DNA of 64,000 nt from Centroberyx gerrardi (lineage: Eukaryota > Chordata > Actinopteri > Beryciformes > Berycidae). Shown here in pieces: positions 1-12,564 of the stretch. The notes under the pieces are model-generated. The model saw nothing but the letters and a program-made list of their open reading frames with translations, was not told where the DNA came from and did no database searches. How positions within the stretch are numbered: the stretch's first letter is position 1; every line of letters starts with the position of its first letter. The stretch spans positions 3,907,001-3,971,000 of the forward strand of contig NC_136016.1 in the NCBI RefSeq assembly GCF_048128805.1, given 5' to 3'. The position numbers and the translations under genes are program-made.

Positions 1-71
1 GAATTTTCTCATTTAAAATAAATGAGCCTCAGTCATGAAGCATATGCTGTTACATGCTAGTGTAACACTTT

Positions 72-75
<4 letters not shown>

Positions 76-110
<35 letters not shown>
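76..110 (+). repeat. (GT)n microsatellite before ipmk exon
   Basis: Uninterrupted GT dinucleotides end a few bases before the CCTAG acceptor of the exon at 116. Confidence 0.95.
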
Positions 111-112
<2 letters not shown>

Positions 113-115
113 TAG

Positions 116-245
116 GTGTATGCGGAGGACTGCTATGATCCCTGTCTACTAGAGCTCCAGAGCCATCTGCCCAAATACTACGGCACCTGGTCGTCTCCTG
201 ACAGCCCCAACGGTAACAAAAACTGTGTGTGTGTGTGTCTGTGTG

Positions 246-288
<43 letters not shown>

Positions 289-2386
289 AGAAACATATTC
301 ACCAAGTGTGGTCAGGGAGGAACCTGCATCATATCAGAGACACGTTGTATACAACACTGACTGGCTGATATCTGATTTTTAATAAAAGACCAACATCTAT
401 CAGCAGACCAATCATCAGTCTAACCCTATAGCACACATTTTGACGTGAGCACACATTTTGACGTGACCACACTTGTGCCTGTGACTCAGACCTGTACCTG
501 AAGCTGGAGGACGTGACGCGGCGCTTCGTCAAGCCGTGCATCATGGACGTCAAGCTGGGCCAGCGCAGCTACGACCCGTTCGCCTCGCAGGAGAAACGGG
601 AGCAGCAGATCCGAAAATACCCGCTGATGGAGGAAATAGGCTTCCTGGTCCTCGGCATGAGGGTGAGTAAGACCTGGAGTCTGACGTGACGGATTTGCAC
701 TTCTCTTTGAAGTCTGTTAGAGTCTGTAGAGTTTTTCGGAACGGGATTTGGAGGTTTGACATTTCAGCCCAACCATCGTCAGTACTGTATGGACCAAGCA
801 TAAGCATTAATGCAGGTTTTTATTTTGGGTGTTGCAGCCCTTTAAAGCGCGGGTCTTAGTCTGACCCCTGCTAGGTTCACACGCACTGTCCCGCTGCTTC
901 CCTGACATTAGAGAGGGATAGAAATAGATAAAAAAAAGAAAGAGAGAGGTAATAAGGGGGAGGTGGAGAAGTGGGGAAGGTACGTATATAAATATATATG
1001 CATATGCATATATACGTATATATCAGAGAGAGATAGGATCAGCTTCATTACTTGTGGGTTGTAGAAAAAATAAAGTTGGTGCCTATCAAGTTTCTTTTAT
1101 CAGTTGTTATATGAAAACATTGAAACTCTTACTCTGACTGTTAAGTACGGTTAAGTTTCATAACTTTAGGGGCCTATTGAACCCGTTTTACTATTCTGAA
1201 TACTGACAAAAAATATCATATCGCAACTGTTTTGCTAAATATTTTGATTGCGATACATATTTCAATACATGTGGACACAGCTTTTCACTATATAGCTCCA
1301 TGGGTAGAGCAAGGCACTGACACTGCCAGGATTGGGGGTTTGTTCCCGACTGAATCACCCATATTAAGAATGTATGTACTCATGGTGCTGCTTCATTTTA
1401 ATGCGTTTTTCAAGGGAATTGTAACTTGATTTTAAGGTTAAACAAACCTAAAGCTAACTAACCCTAATGGCCTTTGTCTCTTGGACCCAAATCTGAGAAT
1501 ATTTTTATTGTTAGATATGATTTTGTCCAGAATTCCTTTACTGTCTGTATTGTAGGTAGAGAGATAACAGAGAAACTATGATCAGAAAAGTCATTCTTCT
1601 ACATTCTCTAATTGTGTTAACTTCTTGTAAATGAAATAATGCTGAAGCTTAACAATTCATCAATTTGCTGGGGACCCCCTGGAACCCCCTCAAGGACCCC
1701 TGGTGGTCCCCGGACCCCACATTGAGAACCACTGGTCTAAAACATCCCCAGCATAACATTACACAGATAGCCAAAACAATTCTATCCTGATGGTAACAGT
1801 TGCTGACTAATTTTACTGCCGGATCCCAGTTTCTTTTAGATTTAACTCCCTTCACCTGTCATTTGATTGTGCATTTGTTTTACGTGGCCCGGCTTCCCAG
1901 TCGGGTGGAGTCTTCCATTTTCAAGCGCTGTGATTGGCCAGAAGGTCCAAACACCGCCCGACCAGCAAACGTTGGTGTCAAAAACGACCCGAACCAGTTG
2001 TCTAACCGCCCAAAACGTTGTAGAACCCACTGGTATTGCTCTGTATTTATTATTTCAGAGATTGAAGAAAAAAATTAAATTGTGTTCCGGCCCAATGACG
2101 CCCCTGGCTATACTGATGAACAATTGGAATTGGGTCAATATTTAACCCATTTCATACTTACCCATGTGATATGTAAAATATAGCACCATGTTCGGTTTCT
2201 TTGCAGAGCTGAACAGCAAACAAATTCATTGTTGCATACGGGTGATCACGCCCGCACACACACACACACACAATATATATATATAAATATATGTACATAT
2301 ATATACACACTGAGCTCATTGTCACATCCTAGACTAGGCAAGCTAAGCGAATATGAACTAACTCGCCCTGATCGCCCTTAGCTTCG

Positions 2387-2441
<55 letters not shown>

Positions 2442-2582
2442 TTATCTCCATCCATGCAAATAGCCATTGTACATGCTATGCTCTGTGTGGTTTATCTGGT
2501 GCTTTCCCAGGCTATGGAGCAGAAAACACACATTATAACACTGTCTCATTATAGGGCCCGCATGGGAGAGAGGGTAGGAGGG

Positions 2583-2665
<83 letters not shown>

Positions 2666-5600
2666 AGGAAATGGAGAGCTTCTTATCTGTCGGAAAGTAT
2701 GAGGGTGAGATAGTGACACATTAAAGAGAGGGTTGATATCTCCTCCATCAGTTTCCTACATAACCTACTGTCACCACCATCGCCATCATCATCATTAGCG
2801 CTGTCTGCCCTGCTTTGGGGTTTCCTGTCCTATCTCTCAGGGGCAACAAGAGAGGATAGTACTTCTCATTCGGTACGCTGCACGACGTTTTTCTGCAATC
2901 GTAACAAAAAGAAATACAAATCTGCCATTGGGGTCAAATAACTGCAAATCAATGCAAGTTTTTTTCAGCGTTTTTCTTTAATAAGTGGAGTGTGATCGGC
3001 AAGAAAAGCATCACTTCTGTCAGACGTTCTGAAGTAAATTATTGTACCTAGGATCTGAACTTCGTTATATCCCACATCATATACCATGTAAATGAATATC
3101 TCTCATTTGAAGATAGTTTGATGGGTCTGCACTAGGCTTGGGCGATATCCAAAATTGAATATCACGATATTGTCCCGCCAAAATATCGCAATATATGATA
3201 TTATCGCTTAAAGTATTATTATTTTTGTTTTTTAGCCTACCACAAGTAGATTATAGGTTTATAAGATTAAAAGCTTGCACAATTTGTGATCTAAGCAACA
3301 CATGGTACCATGGCCAGGAGGGGTGGGTAACGTTTTTTTTTTTGTTTGTTTGTTTGTTTGTTTGTTTTTTGGGGGGATGGGGGGTATTCAATATCACGGG
3401 AATATCGATATTTATCGATATATCGATATTTCAATCACGATGTATCGCTGAGAAGTTTCTCTGAAGAGTGTGTTTCTGAAGCAGAGGTGTCCCTGATCAC
3501 CCTGAAGGAGCTTTGAAGTGTTTCCTGAAGAGATGCAGGTCTAACCCACCCTGTGAATCCAGTACAAACTAGCCTATTGAGTGATGAAGGATTGTCCTTA
3601 AAGGCCTAATAGTGTTTGTCTTACCTCATACAGTCAGCCATTGTTCGGGGGCAGTTTCATCACTGCGTGTCCGACCCTTTGTAAACCCATCATAAAGCTG
3701 CTGTTTACCTATGGATCAGCTAAGTGCTCTGACGTTTGCCCATATGGAGCCTGGAGGAAGTCTTATGCAATTGTTTGATCTTCTCCGCTGTAGCATAGGC
3801 TGAGTAGAAGATAGGCCCTCGCTTTGTAGTGGGTATAAGCTACATGTGATTGTTACACAGGTGACTTGGATTAGGCTGATGCATTGATTTGCCAATACTC
3901 ATATCGGGACGATGTTGGTGTTTTATTAGAAATAAGATATCGGCCCATCACTGGCCTCCGCCTCCAATATGATGGAGGTTCCTTCTTTACCACAGCTAGT
4001 CCAAGGATCTTAAGCCCTGATTTGTGCCGTTCTCTTTCCCTCTTTATGATTGGGAGAATATGACATCAAACTGTCTTGAAATTTACAGTTTAATGTTCAG
4101 TAGCAAGCACAGTGTCTTTGGTGTCCCAAAGATGAAGGAATGACTTGCAAAGCAGTTTTAAAAGTTGAAATGTTACTGAAATAAGTGTCACTTGTTGGAT
4201 TAAACCTATGCCGTAACTACATGTGAATTCATTTTCAAGAGTCTGTTTTCTCTTGTATGGAGAGAACATCACGGCAACATCTGTTAAAAAAATCTGGCAG
4301 TTTCATGTGACTTTGCATATTGGCAAACGTACACACTGTTTACGACCCTTTACAAACTGTTAGGATCCACTCATCAGTTCTGCATGCATCCAATACACCA
4401 ACCTTTACTTATTTCAATTCAACTTTTTGAATTGGTTCGAGTTGGTTCTCCTCTTATTCCCACAATCCTCTTCCATCAACATACACTGTGGAGGGCAGAG
4501 TGTGAGCCAATCATAATAATTGATAAGTGCTGCTTGGTGGATCACACGAATGCTGAATTTACCAGTGGCTCCTGACGATTTGTAAAAGGAAGGAGGAAAA
4601 CTCAACCATAAAACACTTAAACACTGTTACAAAACCAGCTGTCGGCGATGTACTGCACCTTGCATTTCTGGGAAGATCAAGGATACAGTTTGACAAGACT
4701 TTCTCTCCTTCACAAACAGAGAGAACAGTGCAAAACGGAGCTACAGTGCACCTTGGATCAGGTTTTTTTTTTAAGCATCTGTATCTGCCTGGCACTGAGC
4801 ATGGAAAACTCCCAGTCTTATCGCTGCTGTGTGTTTGTTTAGAGAGAGAAGAGACTCATTAGCGGTAATGATGTTCCCGATGAAGGAGTGATAGTCGGGG
4901 AGGAGAGAGTTACGGAGAGATTGAAAGGAAAAGATAAAGACAGACAGGGAGAATATTCCTGGTCCAGATGTCATAAGTAAGACAGAAGGCTAACTGTGGC
5001 GTCATTAATGAGATCTTAACTTTTTAATAGCCTGCCTATACCAACCTATACACACCCACAGGACCAATGCAAAGTCAGTGCAGCAGGACCGGCCTACATC
5101 TGAATTTCCCATTATCCATGGCCTGAAACCTGAGTATATTGAAGTATTACATGTTATAATAGCCGCTGATAGTATGTGGCTTTGCATGCGCATCTCTGAT
5201 CTCAATCAGCTAATCTTACAATTTGTCACTTGGGTACGAGCGTCATTTGATATCTTCAATGACGCAAGCACATTTTGTCACAAGATCTCTGCGGAAAACC
5301 CTGAAACGCCATTCTCTAGTGGTTTAGTGGCTTAAATGTATTAGAATATCCTCCACAGGTGCCTAGAAAATGAGTTTAAATGAGTTACATTAACACAGTA
5401 ATAATAGGCTATTGGCAATAATTGATGCAGTTGTTCAGTGTTGGGCTCATTACTCCAAAAATGTAAAATGCAAAGTAATATTCCTGTTGTTATTACTCCC
5501 TGGAAGCAGTAATTAGTTGGTTAGTTGTAGTACTTTTCCGTTACACATTCAGAATTGGTGATTGCATCTTTCCTTCTCAAATCAAACCTCCAAATGGCGC

Positions 5601-7912
5601 TGATGTCCAAAGTTCTTGTTTGTCTTCTTGCTCAATAAAATCATAGTGGGAGTACTTCCACCATGAGAAAGTCAACTTCTACCATTTCACATCTAGTTTA
5701 GTGCGAGAGGAGGGTGACTAATGATGAGGAAATCTAATCGGGTGGGGGGATGGGGGTAGGATCTGGTTTTCATTCATTCATTCATTCATTCACTTACTTT
5801 TGTTACCACCCAAACTCTACGCTTGTCTTTTAATATCCAGTCACACAAGGGCACATTAATGTAGCAGCTCTGAAGAAGCCAGGATCTTTAGGTTTGACTC
5901 ACTGAATCATAAGGCGAGTCATGGGCGAGTGTAACCGCAGTGATGGTGTTTCACCACAAGATGGAGGCAGTGCTGCACCTATTGCTCAGAGAAAACAAGA
6001 GATAACTGTCATCCATCCAACTGTCACTCCAGGGTCACAGGAATATTTTGTTACATCTGTTGTCAAGATGCAGTGACCTCTGACCCTGTTCTGCTTCCTA
6101 TTGGTTGCTTGTTAGGTCGGTGACGCACAAAATGAAGCTTGTTCTACTGTTGGCCTTGTTTGCAGGCAGGTGTTCACATGGCTGTGATCAACACACACAC
6201 ACACACACACACACTAAAAGTAATGTATTGTTGTGTTTCAGGTATATAAGGTGTGCAGTGACAGTTTTGAATCCTACGACCAGCACTACGGGAGGGGACT
6301 GGTGAAGAGCACTATTAAAGATGGTACGTGTGTGTGTTTGTGAGGGATATTACATCAGCAAATAGCATTTCAATTGTAAAGTGGCATATAGTTAAGAATC
6401 TAAAAACAAATTTAATCTACAAATTGTCAAATGGACCAAAACCTTTCTCTCCCTCTGTGTCCTGCTTCAGTTTAAAGATACTTAGCAGGCTGAGATATGG
6501 AAACAAATAGATGAAAACAGCCACTTCTTTAGTCTTGATTATAAATGTTACAATATAATACAAATATATATTTACTATATTTATTAGCTGACATTATCCA
6601 TCTCTTTGTCTCCGCTCCTCACCTCCTCTCATCTTCTCTCCTCCTCTCTCCCCACCCTCTTTCCTTTCCTCCTCTCCTCTCTTTTCTTCCTCTCCTGCAC
6701 ATTCGTCTTCTCTCCTCCCCTGCTCTGACCTTCATTCCTCCTCTCTTCTCTCCTCACCTTCTCCTCTCCTCTCTTTCTTTACTCCACTCCTCTCCTCTCC
6801 CCTCTACTCTCTTCTCCCTTCATCTCCTCTCCCCTCCTCTCCTATCCTGTCTTTCCTCTCCTCCTCTCTTCTGTCCTTTCATCTCCTCTCCCCTCCTCCT
6901 CCTCTCTCCTCTCCTTTCCTCTCCCCTCCCCTCTCCTCTCCCCTCCTCTCCTCCTCTCCTCTCCTTTCCTCTCCTCTCCTCTCCCCTCCCCTCCCCTCCC
7001 CTCCCCTTTCCTCTCCTCTCCCCTCCCCTCCCCTCCCCTTTCCTCTCCTCTCCCCTCCCCTCCCCTCTCCTCTCCCCTCCCCTCCTCTCCTCTCCTCTCC
7101 TCTCCTCTCCTCCAGGCCTGTCTAAATTCTTCCACAACGGCGTTGGCCTGAGAAAGGACGCGGTGTCGTCCAGCATCCGCCGGGTGCAGCGCATCCTCCA
7201 CTGGTTCGAGTCGCAGCGCCAGCTCACCTTCTACGCCAGCTCCCTGCTCTTCGTCTACGAGGGTCTGCCCTCCTCCTCCTCTTCCTCCCCCTCCTCCTCC
7301 CCTTCCTCTCTTCTCAGCACCCTGTCCATCAGCCCGCCGGTGGGGAAAACGGTCGTGTTGTCGTCGGCGGGCGACGCGGATGCCGGCGGAGGAGAGGAGG
7401 GGAAGGAGCGGGGAGAGGAAGTGGCGGAGTACAACAACAACAACATCCGGGTGGCGGCACCCTGGGACTACAGCCTGGCTACCATGTACGCCAACCACCG
7501 GAAGGGTGGTCACCACCACCACCACTGCGCCAAGGAGCATCTCCACGGCAACGGCGGCGACACCGCGGCAAGGAGGACGAGCCCGGCGACCGACGAGGAC
7601 GAGGAGGAGGAGGACAACTCGGCGTGGAAGCTAACGGGCGAGACGCGGCTGCAGCCGCAACCGAATGGAAACGGAATCAAATCGCAACTGGAAGGGGAGG
7701 GGGAGGACGGAGAGGGGGAGGACGGAGGCGGGAGGAGGGAGGAGGAGAGAGAAGGACAAAGGAGCGACGCGGGAGGGGGAGACGGAGACGTGGAGGTCCG
7801 GATGATTGACTTTGCCCACGTTTTCCAGAGCGACAGCCGCGACCACGGCTACGTCTACGGCCTGAAACACCTGCTGACAGTGCTGGAGCAGATCCTCCAC
7901 GACGCCTCCTAG
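116..7912 (+). CDS. ipmk: Inositol polyphosphate multikinase, last four exons (5' end outside window)
   Basis: Coding exons are 116-212, 490-662, 6242-6323 and 7116-7912; all junctions are GT-AG and the phases agree, giving about 382 residues to the TAG stop. The enzyme phosphorylates inositol phosphates (IP3 to IP4 and IP5) and PIP2, in nucleus and cytosol. The IP-kinase signature PCIMDVKLG is in exon 490-662, SSLLFVYEG and the metal-site MIDFAHV are in the last exon, and the C-terminus GYVYGLKHLLTVLEQIL matches vertebrate IPMK. About 178 residues separate SSLLFVYEG from MIDFAHV, clearly more than I recall for human IPMK; this linker is low complexity (Ser, His, Asn, Glu/Asp, Gly and Arg runs). 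IP6K and ITPK paralogues fit less well because the YPLMEEIGFLVLGMRVY segment is IPMK-like. The start codon lies upstream of base 1. Confidence 0.93.
222..279 (+). repeat. (GT)n microsatellite after ipmk exon
   Basis: GT repeat with single C interruptions, just inside the intron donor at 213. Confidence 0.95.
1291..1400 (+). repeat. tRNA-derived SINE-like fragment
   Basis: The segment resembles degraded internal pol III promoters of fish SINEs: a box A-like TAGCTCCATGGGTAGAG near 1293 and a box B-like GGTTTGTTCCCGACTG about 45 bases later. There is no intact cloverleaf, so it is not called a tRNA gene. It sits in an ipmk intron. Confidence 0.5.
1655..1745 (+). repeat. Dispersed repeat ('accccctgg' family), copy 1
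   Basis: A run of imperfect GGACCCC(C/T)GG units ending in GAGAACCACTGGTCTAAAA. The same block in degraded form is at 25377-25445 (ending GAGAGCCACTCTTAGAA). This is a common teleost interspersed repeat; its class is not clear. Confidence 0.55.
2388..2437 (+). repeat. (CA)n microsatellite
   Basis: About 25 CA units in an ipmk intron; a shorter CA run followed by TA repeats is at 2255-2310. Confidence 0.95.
2580..2662 (+). repeat. (GA)n microsatellite
   Basis: GA dinucleotides with sparse CAGA interruptions, in an ipmk intron. Confidence 0.95.
3133..3450 (+). repeat. MITE-like element with GATATC-rich ends
   Basis: It starts GGCTTGGGCGATATCC and ends with a mirror-like AT-rich stretch rich in TATCGATA and ATATCACG. 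The organisation (GGGCGATAT head, nested palindromes) is that of a very common teleost nonautonomous DNA transposon. A (TTTG)n run and a G-rich block lie inside. No clean target duplication was identified. Confidence 0.5.
3451..6241 (+). other. Rest of ipmk intron, no gene seen
   Basis: Between the MITE-like element and the exon at 6242 I see AT-rich intron, a fragment near 3870-3960 resembling family A, a (CATT)n run at 5770-5793 and a CA run at 6190-6214. Open frames here are short, unrelated to known families and without coherent splice context. Confidence 0.5.
6600..7114 (+). repeat. Pyrimidine-only CT tract at the 3' end of the ipmk intron
   Basis: About 500 bases of almost pure C and T (CTCCT, CCCCT and CTTTC units) run directly into the acceptor of the last ipmk exon (CTCCAG then GCC at 7116). 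It reads open in one frame in line with the exon, which creates a spurious Leu/Ser/Pro-rich N-terminus; the true exon starts at 7116. The complementary strand is all purine, so triplex (H-DNA) formation and copy-number instability are possible. Confidence 0.9.
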
Positions 7913-8450
7913 GTCCGTCGGACACGGGCCGCTCCTCCTCCTCCTCGCCCTCCTCCTCAAGCCTTTACCTCCTCGCCTCCTCTCTCGCTCCCGTCAGCTG
8001 CTGCCAATTCTAAAGCTGCACCGCCGTCTCCTTTCCCTCTCAACACTCTTTTTTTTGGGCAGTTTCGCTTACATTCGTCTCAAAAACCCCCTCGGAGGAG
8101 AGAGGGAGGAATCAAAGAAGTGAAACGTGAAACGGAAATCAAGCGTGACATCATTGTCGTCATCTCACCTATGAGTTTGATGGTCTTGTCGGTTGTGTGT
8201 GTGCGTGTGTGTGTGTGTGTGTGTGCGCGTGTGTGTGTTCCATCTGTTTGTAACCAGAGTGGAGGTGATAACAGCTGGCCACTCTCTTTCCTTGTGATCA
8301 GCAGCACTATATGCACTAATCATACCCATGAAGGCATTGCGACCGTAAACAGGACATGGCTTCAGCTGCTTGGTTTACGATGCTCAAGCAAGCACACAAG
8401 TTTTCAATTGAATCTCACTTCAGTCCATTCAAAATAAGTCAAATTGAAAA
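7913..8450 (+). other. ipmk: Proximal 3' untranslated region of ipmk
   Basis: Directly after the TAG stop: a CTC-rich segment, then a GT microsatellite at 8197-8240. No polyadenylation signal close to the stop was identified. The end of the transcript is not determinable from sequence alone. Confidence 0.4.
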
Positions 8451-8451
8451 T

Positions 8452-8712
8452 AGAGTTTGACTGATTCGGGTTTGTTGAAGGCTGATACTGATATTTTTGG
8501 ATTGAAGCTGCCCATAGCCACCAATATTTTGTGCTGTCATTCACTATCTTCAATATTTACAACCAGTGCAGTATTGATCAATTCTACAAAAAATATGTAA
8601 TCAGCCAAACTGCGTCATATGCATCATACTGGCATGGATGATACTGATTGGATCATATGCAATTTTTAATAAAAGAACAATATTGGCCCTGTATAATGGT
8701 CTAAACCTAATA
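8452..8712 (+). repeat. Dispersed repeat family A, copy at 8.5 kb
   Basis: Family A is defined here by shared blocks: TTTTTGGATTGAAGCTGC, GATCAATTCTACA, TAATCA(A/G)(C/T)CAAACTGC, TTTTTAATAAAAG and, in other copies, GGTGGAAAAGCCTCTGAAAC followed by GGGACACTAAAACTCTCC. This copy lacks the last two blocks. The family looks like a nonautonomous DNA transposon, but I could not define its terminal repeats. Confidence 0.6.
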
Positions 8713-9029
8713 GAAACAGAAACTCAACTCTCATTGGCTAACGCTAAGGCATTAGGTCTGGATTACTTTTCGACAGCTGGTTTGACGCAACCATCTTCTA
8801 CTGGTCAATAGGTTTTGATAGTTAAAAACTGACCAAAAACCACCTTTTGTTTTGACTGAATGCAAAGTGTACCAGTCAGTAGGTGTTCATTTCTCAGATT
8901 AGGTGTAGGGTTCTCATCAAATCAATTATCAACAACAATCGGGCTCTAGAGTCGGTCTAGAAAGCTAGCTTGAGTAACTAGCTGGCATGAACTCTCTAAC
9001 CACCAGGCCGCCCTGTTGCAACAATTAAA

Positions 9030-9335
9030 GGTGCGATCACACCTACATTTACACACCTGCAGTTTTCTTTGGTCCAAACCGTAGAGGAAAAGTTTACTTT
9101 GTCGTGTTTTTGTATTCAGTTTAGGTTCACACTGCCCAATTACAATCGAATCAGGGCTTGCAAACAAAAGTCACATGACTCAGAAGTAGCTTGTTTATTG
9201 GACAGAGTTTTGGTGACCTGTCATCCTGCCAGGTTAGAGAGTCAAAACAAATCTGATTCCAGTCCCTTTAACTTTAGCTAAGCATGATGGACTTGACTAC
9301 ACTCTTCTTCTCTGGTGTTCATACCAGTGAAGAAC
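9030..9335 (-). repeat. Dispersed repeat family B, truncated copy
   Basis: It starts AGGTGCGATCACACCTAC and shares long blocks in reverse complement with 53425-54030 (for example CATCCTGCCAGGTTAGAGA and TAGCTAAGCATGATGGACTT). The other copy carries related ends at both sides, so this one is truncated. Confidence 0.6.
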
Positions 9336-10767
9336 ACATGAAGAAATAGCTGTATATGAGCGTCAGTCCAGTTCAGAATTCGATTTTTTTTTAATTGCTC
9401 TATTTTCCATTGTGTATTACTATTAACTCAGTTAACTGATTTGTTGATTTGCAACAACATTGACATGCAACTGAATTCTTTAAAAATGAACTGCTATGGC
9501 TGGGTTCAAGATGGCCTCTTGAAGGGTTTATTGACGCAGAGTTGCTGTAAATTTGCTGAGCATCCGGTAAACCAAGCAGTCTGAGTATGTCCAGTTTTAA
9601 ATTGGGTCGTTGTTTTGGCATAACTCTTAAACATGTCGTTTGTTTTGTGTTTTTGTTGTTTTGAACCACTGTCTACAGGTATCTAACTCAGGTAAATTTA
9701 CTGTAATCAAAAATACTTTCGTTATTAATATTACTACTATTATTCTCTCTCATCGAGACGATCCTCATCCTGTTCGGTTGTTCTGAGCTATTGTTTTATA
9801 CCTAACTTTACTAGATGTTTATGCTTTTGTTTTAATACCTTATCTCATCCGTTTTGACCTTACCGAATCATTTTATCGACCTCTTACCTTTAGCAGTGAT
9901 TCCACAGACAGTGTGTGATATTTTAACATGACTGTTTAATCGTTGATGTACATTGTCGGCTGCCAAATCGCCCCGCCCTTTCAGAAACCTGTGCTCTTTG
10001 CCGTGTTTTGTGGTCGATGTTTCCTCAGATGATTTTGATCGGTGTCGCCCCTCTTTCTGCCCTTGTGTGAGGGATGGGATTATACCGCTATTGTCATGCG
10101 AAAACCTTGTGACCCCAAATTTTTTGTTAATTTTTTTTTTCTTTAATCGAAAGGTTACGTTGATCCCGAGTAAGTTGGAAGCAAGTGCCATCACCCTAGT
10201 ATCAATGAAACCATAAGTTATTATATTATTATAGAATGAATCGGTTTAAAAATGGGCATCGATATGAAAATCAATTTTTTTTTCCCAAATCCTGGAAAAT
10301 TTTACTGTTTTTTTTGTGTTGTTTTTTTTAGGTTTTCACCCGACAGGAGCAATATGTTATATGACACATGACATGATGTGATTAGGTGACATGTCGTTGT
10401 CTAATATATGACATGTCATAAGGACTGTAAGATTGTAAAAAGAAAAATTGCAATGCGCTGCTTTGATGACTAAGGACTAACAAACTGACCAGAATGCTAA
10501 AGAGAGAAAGACAGGAGAGAGACATAGCCTTGATTTAAACTGTTGAAAGTTGTCTGTTAGCTAGACTGAATGTTTTTTTTTGTGGGGGGGGGGGTTTTCA
10601 CTTGGGTCAGATGAGCAGAGATGCCAAAGTAGTGGTTACTATAGGGGAACAGTCCGCGTGTCATTTTACGAAAATGTATACAAATGTTGGATACACTAAG
10701 TACAGCTGCAGATCTCCTCAGCAATCTGTTAGCAACTTTTGAACCGTCACTTGCATTTGTTCGGGTT

Positions 10768-11000
10768 TCCAGTAGGTAGTTGGACTGAAGCTGCCGATAT
10801 TCTGTATATCTCAGTATAATATTCAGCGTTTCCCCGCAAAATTCTATTCTTCTCAGGGTGGAAAAGCCTCTGAAACAGCATTTAGAGCATCATGGGACAC
10901 TAAAACTCTCCACTGTTATCATATCGGCAGTGGACGGCACTGACCGGCCAATATCAGTTCTATTGAAAGGCCCAATATATTGGTCTAATCCTATTTTCCA
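10768..11000 (+). repeat. Family A copy
   Basis: Contains GGACTGAAGCTGCCGATATT, GGTGGAAAAGCCTCTGAAAC and GGGACACTAAAACTCTCCAC in the same order as other family A copies. Confidence 0.65.
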
Positions 11001-11850
11001 GTGTGAAATGCATTTTTTCTCTATTACATCTTTGACACACTAGGACAAATGCGCAGAGCAGCAGGTATAAGACGCATGCAGGTGACGGGTTGAAATTTTC
11101 TAAGGAGTTGTCAGAGAAGATCTTTGTCAAACGTTATGTAAAACTTCCTCACTTTACCTATCCCATAATACTAAAACTAAAAAAGGTCTCCAGGTTGTTC
11201 CAATGCGTTCTGCCCTTGTACAGATTTCCATGACATCGTATCTGCTTTTTACTTTGTGGTCTTTGAAATCTCACTGCCCCGGTTCGCCACAAACCGACTT
11301 CGATTTTTAATTTTTAATTTTAACCAATAATATGCACTCACCTCTTCAGTTTATGTAGCTTGTAATATATGGATATAACGAACAATATGAAAATCCTGAT
11401 CTTTTGCAAAGTGTAAATGAACTAGATTCGTCGCGTTATGATTTTCATCCAATCGGAACCAAAAGAGACTGCGAACTATTAGAGTATATTATTTTCTCTA
11501 ACATTCTTTCTTGTTAATAAACTTGATAACTTGCTACATATTATGGAATAATCAAGGGGGGGAGCTTCGGGGGGGGGGGGGGGGGGGGGGTTAAAGATGT
11601 TTACAAGAATTGGAGAAGAAATTGTTTTTTTTTGCCCGATTTCTTTTATCACTGCCTTATTTCTGTTGTCGTCGTCTCCATGTTGTCCATGTTTTGAATA
11701 CTGATTATCGATTATTGCTCATTCTGGCAGCTTTGTGAATCTACACTCATTGGAAACTCCACCCTGTGTTTCTAGCTGGTTGTATCATTGCTTACTAAGA
11801 AAAACCATATTGTGCATTTTTGTACTGGGCATTGTTGATGTAATTGGTTT

Positions 11851-11851
<1 letters not shown>

Positions 11852-11888
<37 letters not shown>
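11852..11888 (+). repeat. (GATT)n microsatellite
   Basis: About nine GATT units. Confidence 0.9.
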
Positions 11889-12019
11889 CAAATTGCAGAC
11901 AGTGATGCAACAGTTGGAAGTAAATCCATTTTATCGGTGTAAGTGATCCGAAAATCAGGCCATGAAGAAGGTGGACAGTTTTACCAACAGCTACGACCAA
12001 AAAAAGCATACTTCTGAAA

Positions 12020-12126
12020 TTGCCATCTGCTATTGGCTGATCTGTGGTGCCAGGTGATGTCACCTGTTATACTCTATAGAAGGCGACATCACCTGGCACC
12101 AAAGATCAGCCAATAACAGATGGCAA
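12020..12126. repeat. Large hairpin (two ~42-base inverted arms)
   Basis: The left arm 12020-12061 and right arm 12085-12126 are inverse complements with only a few mismatches; the loop is about 23 bases. Both arms hold an inverted CCAAT pentamer and a GGTGATGTC block. It is probably a foldback element remnant, or a transcribed hairpin if the ipmk 3' UTR extends this far. Confidence 0.8.
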
Positions 12127-12564
12127 ACTCAGTAGCATGGTTTGAACCATTTGAGGTCAGGCTTTTACACAGATTTGGGTTTGGGGTTTAGTTACTCTTT
12201 AATGCACATTTAAATTCTTGTCGATTATGGGTTAGAGAGATTCTTCAGCCAATGGAAACATGAATTGTCTAAAATGTGGAAGTCCGTGTACAAAACAGTC
12301 TGGGTAACACCGCCCACCTCCTTCACCTCAAAATGTTGCGAGCGTAATGTCTGGATGCACCTACAATACTGGAATCTGATACAGTGTCACTATCACTGTC
12401 AGAGACTTTCCCTAAGCCTAAAATCTGACACCAAGAGCCTTGGTAATATGTCAGTGACAGTCTTTTGCACATAAGAAGAAGAATGTTAAAGAAGAATGAG
12501 ACTCAGCATCTTTAAATTTGACCGTTTTCACGACCAAAAAATGTCAAGTGTTCATGGCTTCCCC

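Noticed and set aside
57-305. Thr-His repeat open frames at the CA/GT microsatellites (also near 8.2, 54.3, 56.3, 59.8 and 60.8 kb)
   Set aside because: Translation of dinucleotide repeats.
1291-1400. tRNA gene
   Set aside because: Boxes are degraded and no cloverleaf can be drawn; treated as a SINE fragment.
6545-7115. Long open frame that would give ipmk a Leu/Ser/Pro-rich N-terminal extension
   Set aside because: It is read-through of a CT-only intron tract; a proper acceptor at 7115 and matching phase with the exon at 6242-6323 show the exon starts at 7116.
6820-7960. Long minus-strand open frames rich in Arg/Gly/Glu opposite ipmk
   Set aside because: They arise from the purine complement of the CT tract and the low-complexity exon; no domain or splice context.
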